From: Ignavibacteria bacterium
GTDB lineage: Bacteria > Bacteroidota > Ignavibacteria > SZUA-365
Length of the DNA: 64,000 bases
Assembly: GCA_016720835.1 (NCBI GenBank)
Contig: JADKJW010000004.1
Span: forward strand, 282,311 to 346,310
Direction: 5' to 3'
The notes beneath the pieces were generated by a model, which worked only from the letters and a program-made list of their open reading frames with translations, was not told where the DNA came from and did no database searches. Below are positions 50,151 to 58,714 of the stretch, piece by piece. Numbering within the stretch: position 1 is the stretch's first letter; each line of letters starts with the position of its first letter. Both the position numbers and the translations under genes were made by a program.

Positions 50151-50893
50151 ACGCGGTGGAAGTCACGCGGCTCGGGTACCGCTATGCCGACGGCAGGATG
50201 GCGCTCCGCGACGTGTCCTTCAGCGTCGCGGAGGGCGAGAGCGTCGGGCTCATCGGCCCCAACGGGGCGGGCAAGACCACGCTCCTGCTGCATCTGAACG
50301 GCATCCTGCCAGAGCGTCCGGTTCGAGAAGCCACCGTGTCGATCCTCGGCATGCCGGTGACACGCGAGAATCATTTCGCCGTCCGCCGGGCCGTGGGCAT
50401 GCTCTTTCAGGATCCGGACGATCAGCTCTTTTGTCCGACCGTCGAGGAAGACGTCGCCTTCGGTCCCGCGCAGTTCGGCCTGCCGGAAGCGGAGCTGCGG
50501 CAGCGCGTCGACGAGGCCCTCGCGAGCGTCGGATTGTCCGGCTACGGCGACCGCGCTCCGCATCACCTGAGCGGCGGCGAGCGGCGCCGCGTGTGTCTCG
50601 CCGGCGTGCTCGCGTGCCGACCGCGCATCCTCGCGCTCGACGAGCCGACGAGCGATCTCGATCCGCGCGGCAAGCGGCAGCTCAAGGATCTGCTCCGCGC
50701 CGTCGACGCCGCGAAGCTCATCGCCACGCACGACCTCGAACTCGTGGTGGAACTCTGCCCGCGCGTCATCCTGCTCGACGAAGGCAGCGTCATCGCGGAC
50801 GGACCGACGGCGACCATCCTCGGCGACGAAGAGCTCATGCTCGCGCATGGCCTCGAGAAGCCGCATATCCTGCGGCACCGGCATCCGCATTGA
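50147..50893 (+). CDS. cbiO: Cobalt ECF transporter ATPase
   Basis: 248 residues. Complete ABC ATPase: Walker A GPNGAGKTT, Q-loop LFQDPDDQLF (typical of ECF ATPases), signature LSGGERRRVCLA, Walker B ILALDEPTSDLDP and switch His in IATHDLEL. It powers metal uptake with CbiM and CbiQ at the cytoplasmic membrane. It is translationally coupled to cbiQ through a 4-base overlap. Confidence 0.95.
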   Translation: MNAVEVTRLGYRYADGRMALRDVSFSVAEGESVGLIGPNGAGKTTLLLHLNGILPERPVREATVSILGMPVTRENHFAVRRAVGMLFQDPDDQLFCPTVEEDVAFGPAQFGLPEAELRQRVDEALASVGLSGYGDRAPHHLSGGERRRVCLAGVLACRPRILALDEPTSDLDPRGKRQLKDLLRAVDAAKLIATHDLELVVELCPRVILLDEGSVIADGPTATILGDEELMLAHGLEKPHILRHRHPH

Positions 50894-51178
50894 AAAGTGA
50901 AGTCGTGAGGAGCCTGCCCCGAGCGAAGCCGAGGGGTGAAGCCGTGAATCGTGAGTCGTGAAGTCGTGAAGTCGTGAAGTCGTGAGGCTCATGCCTTTTC
51001 AGATCTCACCAATATCGATACGCCTTCACCTGTCACTTGTTGCCTTTCACCTGTCACCTTCTACTTGTCTTCCGACAACATCGTGACGCGCTTGTGACAG
51101 CTTCGTGACATCGTGCGAAACGGTTTTGGCGAAGTTGCTCTTGAGAATTTCACGAGCACACCAACTCCGGAGGATGTC
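50894..51178. repeat. Intergenic short-word repeats after cbiO
   Basis: This gap contains the CCCCGAGCGAAGCCGAGGGG element (about 50915), then GTCGTGAAGTCGTGAAGTCG words (about 50943-50986), then CACCTGTCAC/CTTTCACC words (51028-51062). No gene is present. A GGAGG ribosome site serves the gene at 51179. Confidence 0.75.
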
Positions 51179-51727
51179 ATGAAAAAGAGAAGTGTCACCA
51201 TCGTCATCGCCGTCGCGGCCGTTCTTGCGTGTCTGATGTCCGGCCCTGCAACGGCGCAGAGTGTGTATCCAAAAGCACCGACGCAGCTCAACGAGCGCAA
51301 CATGGGAGGTCCGCGACTCGGCATGACCTACGTGCTCGGCAAGGGCGATCTCTACACGGAAATGCAGAAGAAGAACATCGGTCCCATGATGAGCCAGTTC
51401 GGATGGCATTTCGAGTACGACGTCATCCCGGACGGGGGCGGACCCGCCTTCGTCATCCAGTTCGTGCCGCTGCTCTCCGGCGTGGAGTACGGAACCATCA
51501 TTCCGAGCGCGTCGCTGCTCATGGGCATACGTCTGCCCGGTGGTTTCGAGTTCGGTCTCGGCCCGAATCTGCTTCCCGGTTCCAAGATCGCGCCCACGTC
51601 CATCGTGATGGCCATCGGCAAGAGTTTCGACTACGGCGGCGTGAGTATTCCATTGAATCTGGCGTTCACCGCCAACAGGGAAGGCAACAGGGTGACCCTG
51701 CTCTTCGGGTACGCCCTGAACAAGTGA
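51179..51727 (+). CDS. Predicted small outer-membrane beta-barrel protein
   Basis: 182 residues. The start ATG at 51179 has GGAGG seven bases upstream. The signal peptide is TIVIAVAAVLACLMSGPATAQ. The rest has alternating hydrophobic strands (FVIQFVPLLSGVEYGTIIP, SIPLNLAFTANREGNRVTLLFGYALN) and fits an 8-stranded barrel. Function unknown. It is monocistronic. Confidence 0.65.
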   Translation: MKKRSVTIVIAVAAVLACLMSGPATAQSVYPKAPTQLNERNMGGPRLGMTYVLGKGDLYTEMQKKNIGPMMSQFGWHFEYDVIPDGGGPAFVIQFVPLLSGVEYGTIIPSASLLMGIRLPGGFEFGLGPNLLPGSKIAPTSIVMAIGKSFDYGGVSIPLNLAFTANREGNRVTLLFGYALNK

Positions 51728-51901
51728 CGCCTGCGTTGAGGACGAACATCATGGGGAGAGCGGAGAGGCCCGGCGACGGGCCTTTTCGCATGGTTCGCGG
51801 TCCGGACAATACATATTCTTGATTTTCATCTCCGATTCCATTACTCTGGCAGCGATCGAAAAGGGAATACGGAAACACCCATACACATCCAGGTCACCGC
51901 C

Positions 51902-52483
51902 ATGCAGTTCTTCCGTCACGCTCTGATTCCGCTGCTCTTTCTGTGCACGGTTTCCTGTGTCGCCCAGGTGGTCACCACCGAAACGAAAACGAGCCGGGAC
52001 TCGGCGACCGGGAAAACGACAACCACCTATGCGACGACAGTCGCGACGTCGGAGGATATCACTCCGCGCAGAAACATGCTCGTCATCAATCCCTTGAAGT
52101 TCTTCCTCTTCTACAACCTGTCCTATTTCCGGGCCGTCTCGCCGGCGGTCGCGGTGGGCGGCGGCGTGCAGTTCCCGACGATATCCGGGCTCGGCGGCTT
52201 CGGCGTCAATGCGGAGACGCGCTTCTATCCCTCCGAGCGTGCGCTACGAGGATTCTATGCGGCGCCCAATGTGTCGTACAACACGCTCAGCATCGACGAC
52301 GAGTCGGCGTCCGCATACTCCATCGGGATCCTGATCGGCTGGCAGTGGTTTCCCGGCGACGACTTCGCGATGGGACTCGGGATCGGCGTCGATTACTACA
52401 AGGGCTCATCGGACAATGAAGATTTTCTCAAGTACGACGGCACCACTCCGGCGCTGCGTTTCGACATAGGCTACGCATGGTAA
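51902..52483 (+). CDS. Predicted outer-membrane beta-barrel protein (DUF3575-like)
   Basis: 193 residues with signal peptide LIPLLFLCTVSCVAQ. A Thr-rich linker (DSATGKTTTTYATTVATSE) precedes a barrel-like region opening NMLVINPLKFFLFYNLSYFRAV and closing with an aromatic C-terminus (RFDIGYAW), as BAM substrates do. The cysteine at the end of the signal region is not in a clear lipobox. The first strand pattern resembles DUF3575 proteins. Function unknown. Confidence 0.6.
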   Translation: MQFFRHALIPLLFLCTVSCVAQVVTTETKTSRDSATGKTTTTYATTVATSEDITPRRNMLVINPLKFFLFYNLSYFRAVSPAVAVGGGVQFPTISGLGGFGVNAETRFYPSERALRGFYAAPNVSYNTLSIDDESASAYSIGILIGWQWFPGDDFAMGLGIGVDYYKGSSDNEDFLKYDGTTPALRFDIGYAW

Positions 52484-52495
52484 CACGCTGACGCC

Positions 52496-52786
52496 ATGAA
52501 CCCCTCCAAAGTACAACGCGCGGCGGTGGTTCGCCTCGAAGACCTTCCGAACGTGGGTCCGGCCAGCGCCGGAGATCTGCGGCTCCTCGGCATCACGAAG
52601 CCCGCGCAGCTCGCCGGCAGGGATCCGATGAAGCTCTACGACACGCTCTGCCGCAAGACGGGTACGCGACACGATCCCTGCGTCATCGACCTGTTCATGT
52701 CGGTCGTGCATTTCATGGACGGGGGCGAGCCGTTGCCATGGTGGCATTTCACGGCCGAGCGCAAGAGGGTGCTCGCCGGGCGCTGA
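52496..52786 (+). CDS. Helix-hairpin-helix protein, Cdd1-like
   Basis: 96 residues. RLEDLPNVGPASAGDLRLLG is a helix-hairpin-helix DNA-contact motif, and the following LYDTLCRKTGTRHDPCVIDL with PWWHFTAERK matches the small 'pathogenicity locus' (Cdd1) family. Its role is unknown, but non-specific DNA binding is likely. It follows the barrel gene by 12 bases and could be co-transcribed with it. Confidence 0.8.
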   Translation: MNPSKVQRAAVVRLEDLPNVGPASAGDLRLLGITKPAQLAGRDPMKLYDTLCRKTGTRHDPCVIDLFMSVVHFMDGGEPLPWWHFTAERKRVLAGR

Positions 52787-52836
52787 AGCGCACGCGCTGG
52801 CCGTGATGAGTTCTGAATACATCCAATCGACTTCCC

Positions 52837-53367
52837 ATGAGCATCATCGAAAGGCACATCTTATCCTTCCTGCTGGTCGCCTGCGTATCAGGCGCGAACG
52901 CCCAGACGGTGCCCCATGATACCGTCGCGCATAGGTGGAACATGGGAATGTTTTTCCATGTCATGCCTATGAAATATGGCACATTCGGATTAGGGCCTGA
53001 AGCTGTGTACTCGTATGGCCTGGGCTATGATGCATTCCTCCAGACATCGGTTCGTCTCGGGTATGCTGGCGATGTTATCGAGAATCCGTCCGGTAGGTTT
53101 TATGCGGCCTTGCGAGCGTCCGCTGGCTTCGGAATGAACTCGCCGGTCTATGTCTCCATCGGTGCGCTCTATCTTCAGCCCTTCGTAGCGATCATCCATC
53201 CACGGGGACAAACTCCGCGGCGCGCGGATGTGCTATCGAAGAATTTTGGCATCCATTTGGCACTGGGCGTATTTTTGTGGAAAATCAACGCGGCGTTGGA
53301 GATGGGAGGGTGCCGATACTTCTTTTGGATGGGTACTGCACTGAGTGTCACCATCGACCAGTGGTGA
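52837..53367 (+). CDS. Secreted hypothetical protein, barrel-like
   Basis: 176 residues with a signal peptide (SFLLVACVSGANAQ). The rest is rich in Gly and aromatic residues in alternating patterns (GLGYDAFLQTSVRLGYAGDV, FYAALRASAGFGMNSPVYVS) and suits a small outer-membrane barrel. GC is a little lower than in its neighbours. No family recognised. Confidence 0.6.
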   Translation: MSIIERHILSFLLVACVSGANAQTVPHDTVAHRWNMGMFFHVMPMKYGTFGLGPEAVYSYGLGYDAFLQTSVRLGYAGDVIENPSGRFYAALRASAGFGMNSPVYVSIGALYLQPFVAIIHPRGQTPRRADVLSKNFGIHLALGVFLWKINAALEMGGCRYFFWMGTALSVTIDQW

Positions 53368-53437
53368 AAACCCGGTTCAGCGCGCGTGACGAGCGGCACA
53401 TGACAATTCCCCCTGTCGGGGCGCCTGACCGCTCGGA

Positions 53438-53575
53438 TCACGGCCATTCGACGCCGAGCTTTTTCGCGGTCTGCGGACCGACGACACCGTCCGCAACGAG
53501 CCGGTTGAGCTTCTGGAACGCGCAGACCGCTGCAACGGTGTGAGGGCCGTGCACGACGTCGGGGATGAATGTTAA
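53438..53575 (-). pseudogene. Remnant of a peptidoglycan-binding-like (PGBD) domain
   Basis: On the minus strand about 46 codons read FIPDVVHGPHTVAAVCAFQK, then LNRLVADGVVGPQTAKKLGV and EWP stop. This matches the PG_binding_1 pattern (AVxAFQ...L.xDGVVGPQT). There is no start codon, and a stop lies just upstream in frame, so only the 3' end of a cell-wall hydrolase or similar gene survives. Confidence 0.6.
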
Positions 53576-53589
53576 CGTCGTTCACGTGA

Positions 53590-53630
53590 AAGAGGTCCAC
53601 GAAACACACGAAGCACACGAAACAGGAGGG
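53590..53630. repeat. CACGAAACACACGAAG short-word repeat
   Basis: CCACGAAACACACGAAGCAC followed by ACGAAACAGG is the reverse complement of the tract near 29377. The rest of 53368-53852 has no gene except the PGBD remnant. Confidence 0.7.
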
Positions 53631-53852
53631 GAGGATGGGGAAGGATGACGGCCTGTGCTCAACACCCGCAGGGCATCCCCATGAGGAGGCAACCCCGATT
53701 GGTGCGACATGCATGACCATGAACGTGCGGGAACACGCATTGCCATTGAATGGATCAGAGCGGATGTGTAGCTTTGGGAAACAGCCATGCTGCCGAGTAG
53801 GTACGTGATGCCGCCGTGTCTATATAAGGCCAAAGCACCTGAGGAGCACGCC

Positions 53853-54266
53853 ATGCGAAAAATATCGGAGACTCTCATCGGAATAATGCTGCTGGGTGCG
53901 GCGTTCGTCTGCACGGCATACGCGCAGGGCTCCGGGGGAGACGCTCCGGGAAGCGCGCCGTTCCGATGGTATGGGCCGAAATCGGACAGCGTTGCGGTCG
54001 TGGATCTGTTGAAGCACGGCGTGCGGGATCCATTCGACAACATGCCGATCTTGCGGCCGCCGGACAGCGTGCACTACACGATGATCATCATCGATCCGAA
54101 GTGCGGCAATATCGACAACATGCCGATACTCGGTTTCGACAAGCAAGACCGTCGATCCTATGAATACAGGAGTCTCGTTCCGGATACCACGCGTCGCTCA
54201 CTGCCGGAGCTGTTCGTGCCGTCTCCCCGTTCCCGTGCACCGAAGCGTATACCGCGGGAGAAATAA
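53853..54266 (+). CDS. Small secreted hypothetical protein
   Basis: 137 residues from the ATG at 53853, chosen because it starts the signal peptide TLIGIMLLGAAFVCTAYAQ. The mature part is short and Pro/Arg-rich and holds the phrase DNMPIL twice (about residues 57 and 86), also duplicated at DNA level (GACAACATGCCGAT). No family is recognised. It is followed by a strong terminator. Confidence 0.6.
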   Translation: MRKISETLIGIMLLGAAFVCTAYAQGSGGDAPGSAPFRWYGPKSDSVAVVDLLKHGVRDPFDNMPILRPPDSVHYTMIIIDPKCGNIDNMPILGFDKQDRRSYEYRSLVPDTTRRSLPELFVPSPRSRAPKRIPREK

Positions 54267-54323
54267 CGTACCCTCGCGGATCGGTACCCGTACATGGAGC
54301 ACGGCGCTCTCATCGCAACAATG

Positions 54324-54355
54324 AAAAACCCCGGCACAGTGGCCGGGGTTTTTTT
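54324..54355. terminator. Bidirectional rho-independent terminator
   Basis: AAAAACCCCGGC-ACAGTG-GCCGGGGTTTTT with extra T forms a 12-bp stem. It serves the plus-strand gene ending at 54266 and, on the other strand, the frr operon ending at 54451. Confidence 0.95.
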
Positions 54356-54409
54356 CGTTCGACGGAGAATCGGAATCGACAGGCACGGAGGCCTGTCCCA
54401 CCCGATGAG

Positions 54410-54447
54410 CTGAATTACTCCATTACTCCATCACTCCAGTACTCCCC
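54410..54447. repeat. ATTACTCCATCACTCC short-word repeat after frr
   Basis: ATTACTCCATTACTCCATCA then CTCCAGTACTCCCCCC lies immediately past the frr stop on its 3' side. Confidence 0.75.
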
Positions 54448-54450
54448 CCA

Positions 54451-55008
54451 TCACACTTCCATGATCTCCACTTCCTTGCCCTTCAGGAGCGCATCCACGT
54501 TCGCGATGTGCTTGTCGGTGAGATCCTGCACCTGCTTCTCGGCCTTCTTGCGCTCGTCCTCGGAGACGTGCTCGTCCTTCTCGGCCTTCTTCAGATGCTC
54601 GTTGGCGTCGCGGCGCACGTTGCGCAGCGCGACCTTCGCTTCCTCGCCGAAGCGTTTGATGAGCTTGACCATTTCGCGGCGCCGCTCCTCGTTGAGGGCG
54701 GGGATGGGGACGCGCACGACGGTGCCGTCGTTGGCGGGGTTGAGGCCGAGATCGGCGGAGCGGATGGCCTTTTCGATGGCGCCGATGGTGCCGCGATCCC
54801 ACGGCTGCACGGCGAGCGTGTGCGCGTCGAGCACGGAGACGTTCGCGGTCTGATTCAGGGGCATCAGCGAGCCGTAGGCTTCCACCTTCACGCCGTCGAG
54901 CAGCGCGGTGGTGGCCTTTCCGGTGCGGATCTTGTGCAGCTCGTTGCGCAGGGTGTCGAGGGATTTGTCCATGCGCACGCCGGCGTCGTTGAGGATATCT
55001 TTCAGCAT
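54451..55008 (-). CDS. frr: Ribosome recycling factor
   Basis: 185 residues, the usual length. RRF splits post-termination ribosomes with EF-G. The N-terminal LNDAGVRMDKSLDTLRNELH, the RTGKATTALLDGVKVEAYGS hinge and the long C-terminal helices are all in place. It is the last gene of the rplM-rpsI-rpsB-tsf-pyrH-frr operon, 15 bases after pyrH. A strong terminator lies about 100 bases downstream. Confidence 0.97.
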   Translation of the reverse strand: MLKDILNDAGVRMDKSLDTLRNELHKIRTGKATTALLDGVKVEAYGSLMPLNQTANVSVLDAHTLAVQPWDRGTIGAIEKAIRSADLGLNPANDGTVVRVPIPALNEERRREMVKLIKRFGEEAKVALRNVRRDANEHLKKAEKDEHVSEDERKKAEKQVQDLTDKHIANVDALLKGKEVEIMEV

Positions 55009-55023
55009 GGGACGGGGCTCCGG

Positions 55024-55773
55024 TTATGAAACAACGGGTTCGGTTGCGGTGCCATTCGCACCCGCGGAGACCAGCGTGCCCACGTCCTCGCCGAGGACGA
55101 GGCGGCGCAGATTGCCGCGGGTATTGATGTTGAAGACGATGATCGGAAGGTTGTTCTCGCGGCAGAGCGTGATGGCGGTCAGGTCCATGACGCGCAGGTC
55201 GCGCTTCAGCACGTCGAAGTAATCGATGGTCTGGAAGCGGAAGGCATCGGGATTCTTGAGCGGGTCGGAATCGTAGACGCCGTCCACGCGCGTGCCCTTG
55301 ATGATGACGTCGGCCTCGATCTCCACCGCGCGCAGTGCGGCGGCGGTGTCGGTGGTGAAGTAGGGATGGCCCGTACCCGCGCCGAGGACCACCACGCGGC
55401 CCTTCTCGAGGTGGCGCATGACGCGGCGGCGGATGTAGGGCTCCGCGATCTGGTTCATTTCGATGGCGCTCGCGAGGCGCGTGACGACGCCGCGGGTTTC
55501 GAGCACGTTCTGGAGGGCGATGGAGTTGATCATCGTCGCGAGCATGCCCATCTGGTCGCCCGAGGCCTTGTGGATGCCTTCGGCCGAATCCGCGACGCCG
55601 CGGTAGATGTTGCCGCCGCCGAGCACGATGCCGACCTGCACGCCGAGTTCGGTGACGGAGAGGATCTCGTCGGCGTAGCTCTCGAGGATGGCGGGATCGA
55701 TGCCGTACTGGCGCTCGCCCATGAGGGCTTCGCCGCTGAGTTTGAGAAGGATGCGTCTGTATTTCACGTTCAT
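55024..55773 (-). CDS. pyrH: UMP kinase
   Basis: 249 residues. It phosphorylates UMP to UDP. The motifs RILLKLSGEALMG, GIVLGGGNIYRG, GAGTGHPYFTTDTAAALRA and LRVMDLTAITLCRENNLPII are characteristic of the hexameric bacterial enzyme of the amino-acid kinase fold. It lies between tsf and frr as in most bacteria. A perfect 11-bp hairpin separates it from tsf. Confidence 0.97.
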   Translation of the reverse strand: MNVKYRRILLKLSGEALMGERQYGIDPAILESYADEILSVTELGVQVGIVLGGGNIYRGVADSAEGIHKASGDQMGMLATMINSIALQNVLETRGVVTRLASAIEMNQIAEPYIRRRVMRHLEKGRVVVLGAGTGHPYFTTDTAAALRAVEIEADVIIKGTRVDGVYDSDPLKNPDAFRFQTIDYFDVLKRDLRVMDLTAITLCRENNLPIIVFNINTRGNLRRLVLGEDVGTLVSAGANGTATEPVVS

Positions 55774-55794
55774 CGAACCGTCCTGATATGGAAA

Positions 55795-55822
55795 GGCCTT
55801 CCGGCGTTGCCGCCGGAAGGCC
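55795..55822 (-). promoter_or_regulatory. Hairpin between tsf and pyrH (possible attenuator)
   Basis: GGCCTTCCGGC and GCCGGAAGGCC form an 11-bp stem with a 6-nt loop, followed on the minus strand by TTTCC only. It is a weak terminator or processing site that could lower pyrH-frr expression relative to rpsB-tsf. Confidence 0.6.
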
Positions 55823-55834
55823 GATGCGTTGCGA

Positions 55835-56686
55835 TTAGTTGGATTCGCCGACCTGGAAGCGCTCGAAGCGCAGCACGGCCACCGGATCGCCCGCCGCCTT
55901 CGCGACGGCCTCGATGTGTTCCTTCACATTCTTCGTATTGTCGCGGATGAAGCTCTGCTCGATGAGCGTGTACTCCTGGAAGTACTTGTTGAGCTTGCCC
56001 TCGGCGATGCGGTCGAGCATGTTGTCCGGCTTGCCCTGCTCGCGCGCCTGCTGGCGGTAGATGTCGAGTTCCTTCTCGCGGACATCCATCGGCACCGCGC
56101 TGCGGTCGATGGCGACCGGGCTCATGGCGGCGACCTGCATGGCGAGGTCCTTGCCGAGCTGCTTGACGTCGTCGTGCGCGGAGGCGCTCGAGAGTTCGAG
56201 CATCACGCCGAGCTTGGCGCCGGGGTGGATGTACTCGACGAGCTGCCCCTTGGTGTCGAAGGTCGCGAAGCGCTTCACCGCGATCTTCTCGCCGATCTTG
56301 CCGATGATGTCGGTGAGCTTCGTGCCGACGGTGATGCCGTTGACGTGTACCGCGAGGAGCGCGTCGATATCCGCCGGATGCGCGGACTTGATCGCCGTCA
56401 TGACATCCGCCGCGAAGCCGAGGAAATCCTCGCTGCGCGCGACGAAGTCGGTTTCGCAATTGACTTCGATGATGTAGCCCTTGCCGTTCTCGATGCTCGT
56501 GGCGACGACGCCTTCGTTGGCGGAGCGGTCGTGCCGCTTCTCGGCCGTGGCGGCGCCCTTCTTGCGCAGGTAATCGACGGCCATGTCCATGTCGCCGTTG
56601 GATTCGGCGAGCGCCTTCTTGCAATCCATCATGCCCGCGCCGGTCTTGTCGCGGAGTGCTTTCACAACTGCTGCTGAAATTTCCAT
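55835..56686 (-). CDS. tsf: Elongation factor Ts
   Basis: 283 residues. EF-Ts recharges EF-Tu with GTP. The N-terminal UBA-like part KALRDKTGAGMMDCKKAL, the Tu contact EVNCETDFVARSEDFLGF and the C-terminal phrase VAVLRFERFQVGES are diagnostic. It lies 69 bases after rpsB in the canonical operon. Confidence 0.97.
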   Translation of the reverse strand: MEISAAVVKALRDKTGAGMMDCKKALAESNGDMDMAVDYLRKKGAATAEKRHDRSANEGVVATSIENGKGYIIEVNCETDFVARSEDFLGFAADVMTAIKSAHPADIDALLAVHVNGITVGTKLTDIIGKIGEKIAVKRFATFDTKGQLVEYIHPGAKLGVMLELSSASAHDDVKQLGKDLAMQVAAMSPVAIDRSAVPMDVREKELDIYRQQAREQGKPDNMLDRIAEGKLNKYFQEYTLIEQSFIRDNTKNVKEHIEAVAKAAGDPVAVLRFERFQVGESN

Positions 56687-56755
56687 GTGTGCTTCGTGTC
56701 TTCTATGCTGTTCTGTGATGATCGTGAATCGGTGTGCGATGCGCGGCCGCGGGGC

Positions 56756-57511
56756 TTACGCGTTTTCCTGCTCGCGTTCCTTGGTGACGCGGTCCTCTTC
56801 GGCTTCCTGCTCGGCCTTCATCATCTTCGATTTCTCACGGCCTTCCTCGACGGCGAGGGCGATGGTGCGGGAGATGATCTCCACCGTCTTGGTGGAATCG
56901 TCGTTGCCCGGGATCGCGTAATCGACGTCGGTCGGATCGCAGTTGGTGTCGACGATGGCGAAGATGGGGATGCCGAGGGTGCGGGCTTCCTTGACGGCGA
57001 TATGCTCTTTCTTGATATCGACCACGAAAATGGCGCCGGGCAGCCGGTTCATGTCCACGATGCCGCTGAGGATCTTGTTGAGGCGTTCGCGCTCGCGCGA
57101 GAGCATGAGGCGTTCCTTCTTCGTGATCTTGTCATAGGTGCCGTCACTCTCCATCTTCTCGATGTTGGTGAGGCGCTTGATGCTCTTGCGGATGGTCTGG
57201 AAGTTGGTGAGCATGCCGCCGAGCCAGCGCTCGGTGACGTAGTTCTGTCCGCTCTGCTCGGCGATGGCGCGGACCACGTCCTTGGCCTGCTTCTTCGTGG
57301 CGACGTAGAGGATGCGCTTGCCCTGGGAGACGACTTCGGTGATCATGTCGCAGATCACGTCGATGCGTTCCTGGGTCTTCTTGAGATCGATGATGTGGAT
57401 GCCGTTGCGTTCCATGAAGATGTAGGGTTTCATCTTCGGATTCCAACGGCGCGTCAGGTGCCCGAAATGGGCGCCCGCTGCGAGGAGTTCTTCGAGCTGT
57501 ACGCGAGGCAT
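56756..57511 (-). CDS. rpsB: 30S ribosomal protein S2
   Basis: 251 residues. GAHFGHLTRRWNPKMKPYIF, RILYVATKKQAKDVV, YVTERWLGGMLTNFQTI and VDTNCDPTDVDYAIPGNDDS are the S2 hallmarks. The acidic, Glu-rich C-terminal tail is common in S2. It is the third gene of the operon. The leader between rpsI and rpsB contains an 8+8 bp palindrome that could take part in feedback control. Confidence 0.98.
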   Translation of the reverse strand: MPRVQLEELLAAGAHFGHLTRRWNPKMKPYIFMERNGIHIIDLKKTQERIDVICDMITEVVSQGKRILYVATKKQAKDVVRAIAEQSGQNYVTERWLGGMLTNFQTIRKSIKRLTNIEKMESDGTYDKITKKERLMLSRERERLNKILSGIVDMNRLPGAIFVVDIKKEHIAVKEARTLGIPIFAIVDTNCDPTDVDYAIPGNDDSTKTVEIISRTIALAVEEGREKSKMMKAEQEAEEDRVTKEREQENA

Positions 57512-57569
57512 GGGTTCTCCGGAAAAAGAGTGAGTTATGTTCCTCTGCCTCCGTCGCGTCGCCGGGACA

Positions 57570-57587
57570 TGTCCGCCGGGGCGGACA
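57570..57587. promoter_or_regulatory. Palindrome in the rpsB leader
   Basis: TGTCCGCC-GG-GGCGGACA lies about 60 bases upstream of the rpsB start. It would fold as a short RNA hairpin. Feedback by S2 on rpsB-tsf leaders is known in other bacteria, but this element is not a recognised match. Confidence 0.35.
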
Positions 57588-57637
57588 CACTCTCCCGGCG
57601 ATCGGGAGGCATGTGTGATATGGCCGAAACGGCCGGA

Positions 57638-58024
57638 TTAACGTTTGCTGAACTGGAAGCGCTTGCGGGCCTTCTTCTGGCCGTACTTCTTGCGCTCGAC
57701 CATGCGGGAGTCGCGCGTGAGAAGATTGGAGACGCGCAGCTTCGGGCGGTACTCCTCGTCGAGGCTGAGGAGCGCGCGCGCGATGCCGAGGCGGACTGCG
57801 CCGGCCTGACCGGTGACGCCGCCGCCCTTGACGGTGACGAAGGTGTCGTAGCGGCCGTTCGTTTCGGTGACGGTGAAGGGCATCCTCACCTCGTCGAGAA
57901 GCGTCTGGGTCGGAAAGAACCGGTCGATGTCGCGACCGTTCACCGAGATCTTCCCGGTACCGGGGGCCAGGTAGACGCGAGCGACAGCAGTCTTTCTGCG
58001 CCCGACGAAAAGGGTGTGTTTCAT
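57638..58024 (-). CDS. rpsI: 30S ribosomal protein S9
   Basis: 128 residues. GRRKTAVARVYLAPGTGKI, the GGGVTGQAGAVRLGIARAL core and the C-terminal KKYGQKKARKRFQFSKR tail, which reaches the ribosomal P site, are all present. It lies 47 bases after rplM. Confidence 0.98.
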   Translation of the reverse strand: MKHTLFVGRRKTAVARVYLAPGTGKISVNGRDIDRFFPTQTLLDEVRMPFTVTETNGRYDTFVTVKGGGVTGQAGAVRLGIARALLSLDEEYRPKLRVSNLLTRDSRMVERKKYGQKKARKRFQFSKR

Positions 58025-58071
58025 ACCTATCCTTGATTATTCAATGCGATGCGTTTCGATCGGACGAGGGG

Positions 58072-58521
58072 TCAGCCCTGTTTGAACACTTCGGGCATCT
58101 GCGCCTGATGCGGGTGGTTCCCGTCGGCGTACACTTTGAGTTTTTTCAGAATGCGGCGTCCGAGGCGGTTGTGCGGAAGCATGCCTTTCACGGCGTGTTC
58201 GATCACGAAACGCGGGTTCGAGCGGACGAGGTCCTTGAACATGCGCACGCGGTCGCCGCCGGGATAGCCGGTATAGTGGAAGTACGATTTCTGCTCGAAA
58301 CGCTTGCCCGTGACGCGCACCTTGCCCGCGTTGATGACGATCACGAAGTCGCCCGTATCGACATGCGGCGAGAAAATCGGTTTGTGCTTCCCGCGAAGGA
58401 TTCGCGCAACGTCCACCGCGAGGCGGCCGAGGACCTGTCCTTCAGCGTCGATCACATACCACTTCTTGTCGACGTCTTCTTCCCTTGCCTGGAAGGTCCG
58501 GACGGTTGTCTGAGTGCTCAT
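58072..58521 (-). CDS. rplM: 50S ribosomal protein L13
   Basis: 149 residues. KWYVIDAEGQVLGRLAVDVA, the GDFVIVINAGKVRVTGKR core and the AVKGMLPHNRLGRRILKKL stretch identify L13. It is the first gene of the ribosomal/translation operon, and a promoter lies about 50-80 bases upstream. Confidence 0.98.
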   Translation of the reverse strand: MSTQTTVRTFQAREEDVDKKWYVIDAEGQVLGRLAVDVARILRGKHKPIFSPHVDTGDFVIVINAGKVRVTGKRFEQKSYFHYTGYPGGDRVRMFKDLVRSNPRFVIEHAVKGMLPHNRLGRRILKKLKVYADGNHPHQAQMPEVFKQG

Positions 58522-58571
58522 AGTATGCCTTTGATTATTCAGTTCTTTGCGAAAAAACTAACCGAACTACA

Positions 58572-58600
58572 AAGTAAGTGCTTTTTACCCAAAAAGTCAA
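58572..58600 (-). promoter_or_regulatory. Predicted promoter of the rplM operon
   Basis: On the minus strand TTGACT, 17 bases, then TTACTT; the following bases make TTACTTTG, near the TAnnTTTG form of Bacteroidota promoters. It lies in the AT-rich gap before rplM. Confidence 0.6.
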
Positions 58601-58714
58601 CTATGGCACGCCGATTCACGCGATTATCAGGGGAGAGAGGGCGAAATATTCTCCCGAACTCGTGACGATGCGGCGCCGCTTCTCCTGCGGACACCCATAT
58701 TATACGCGATCCGC

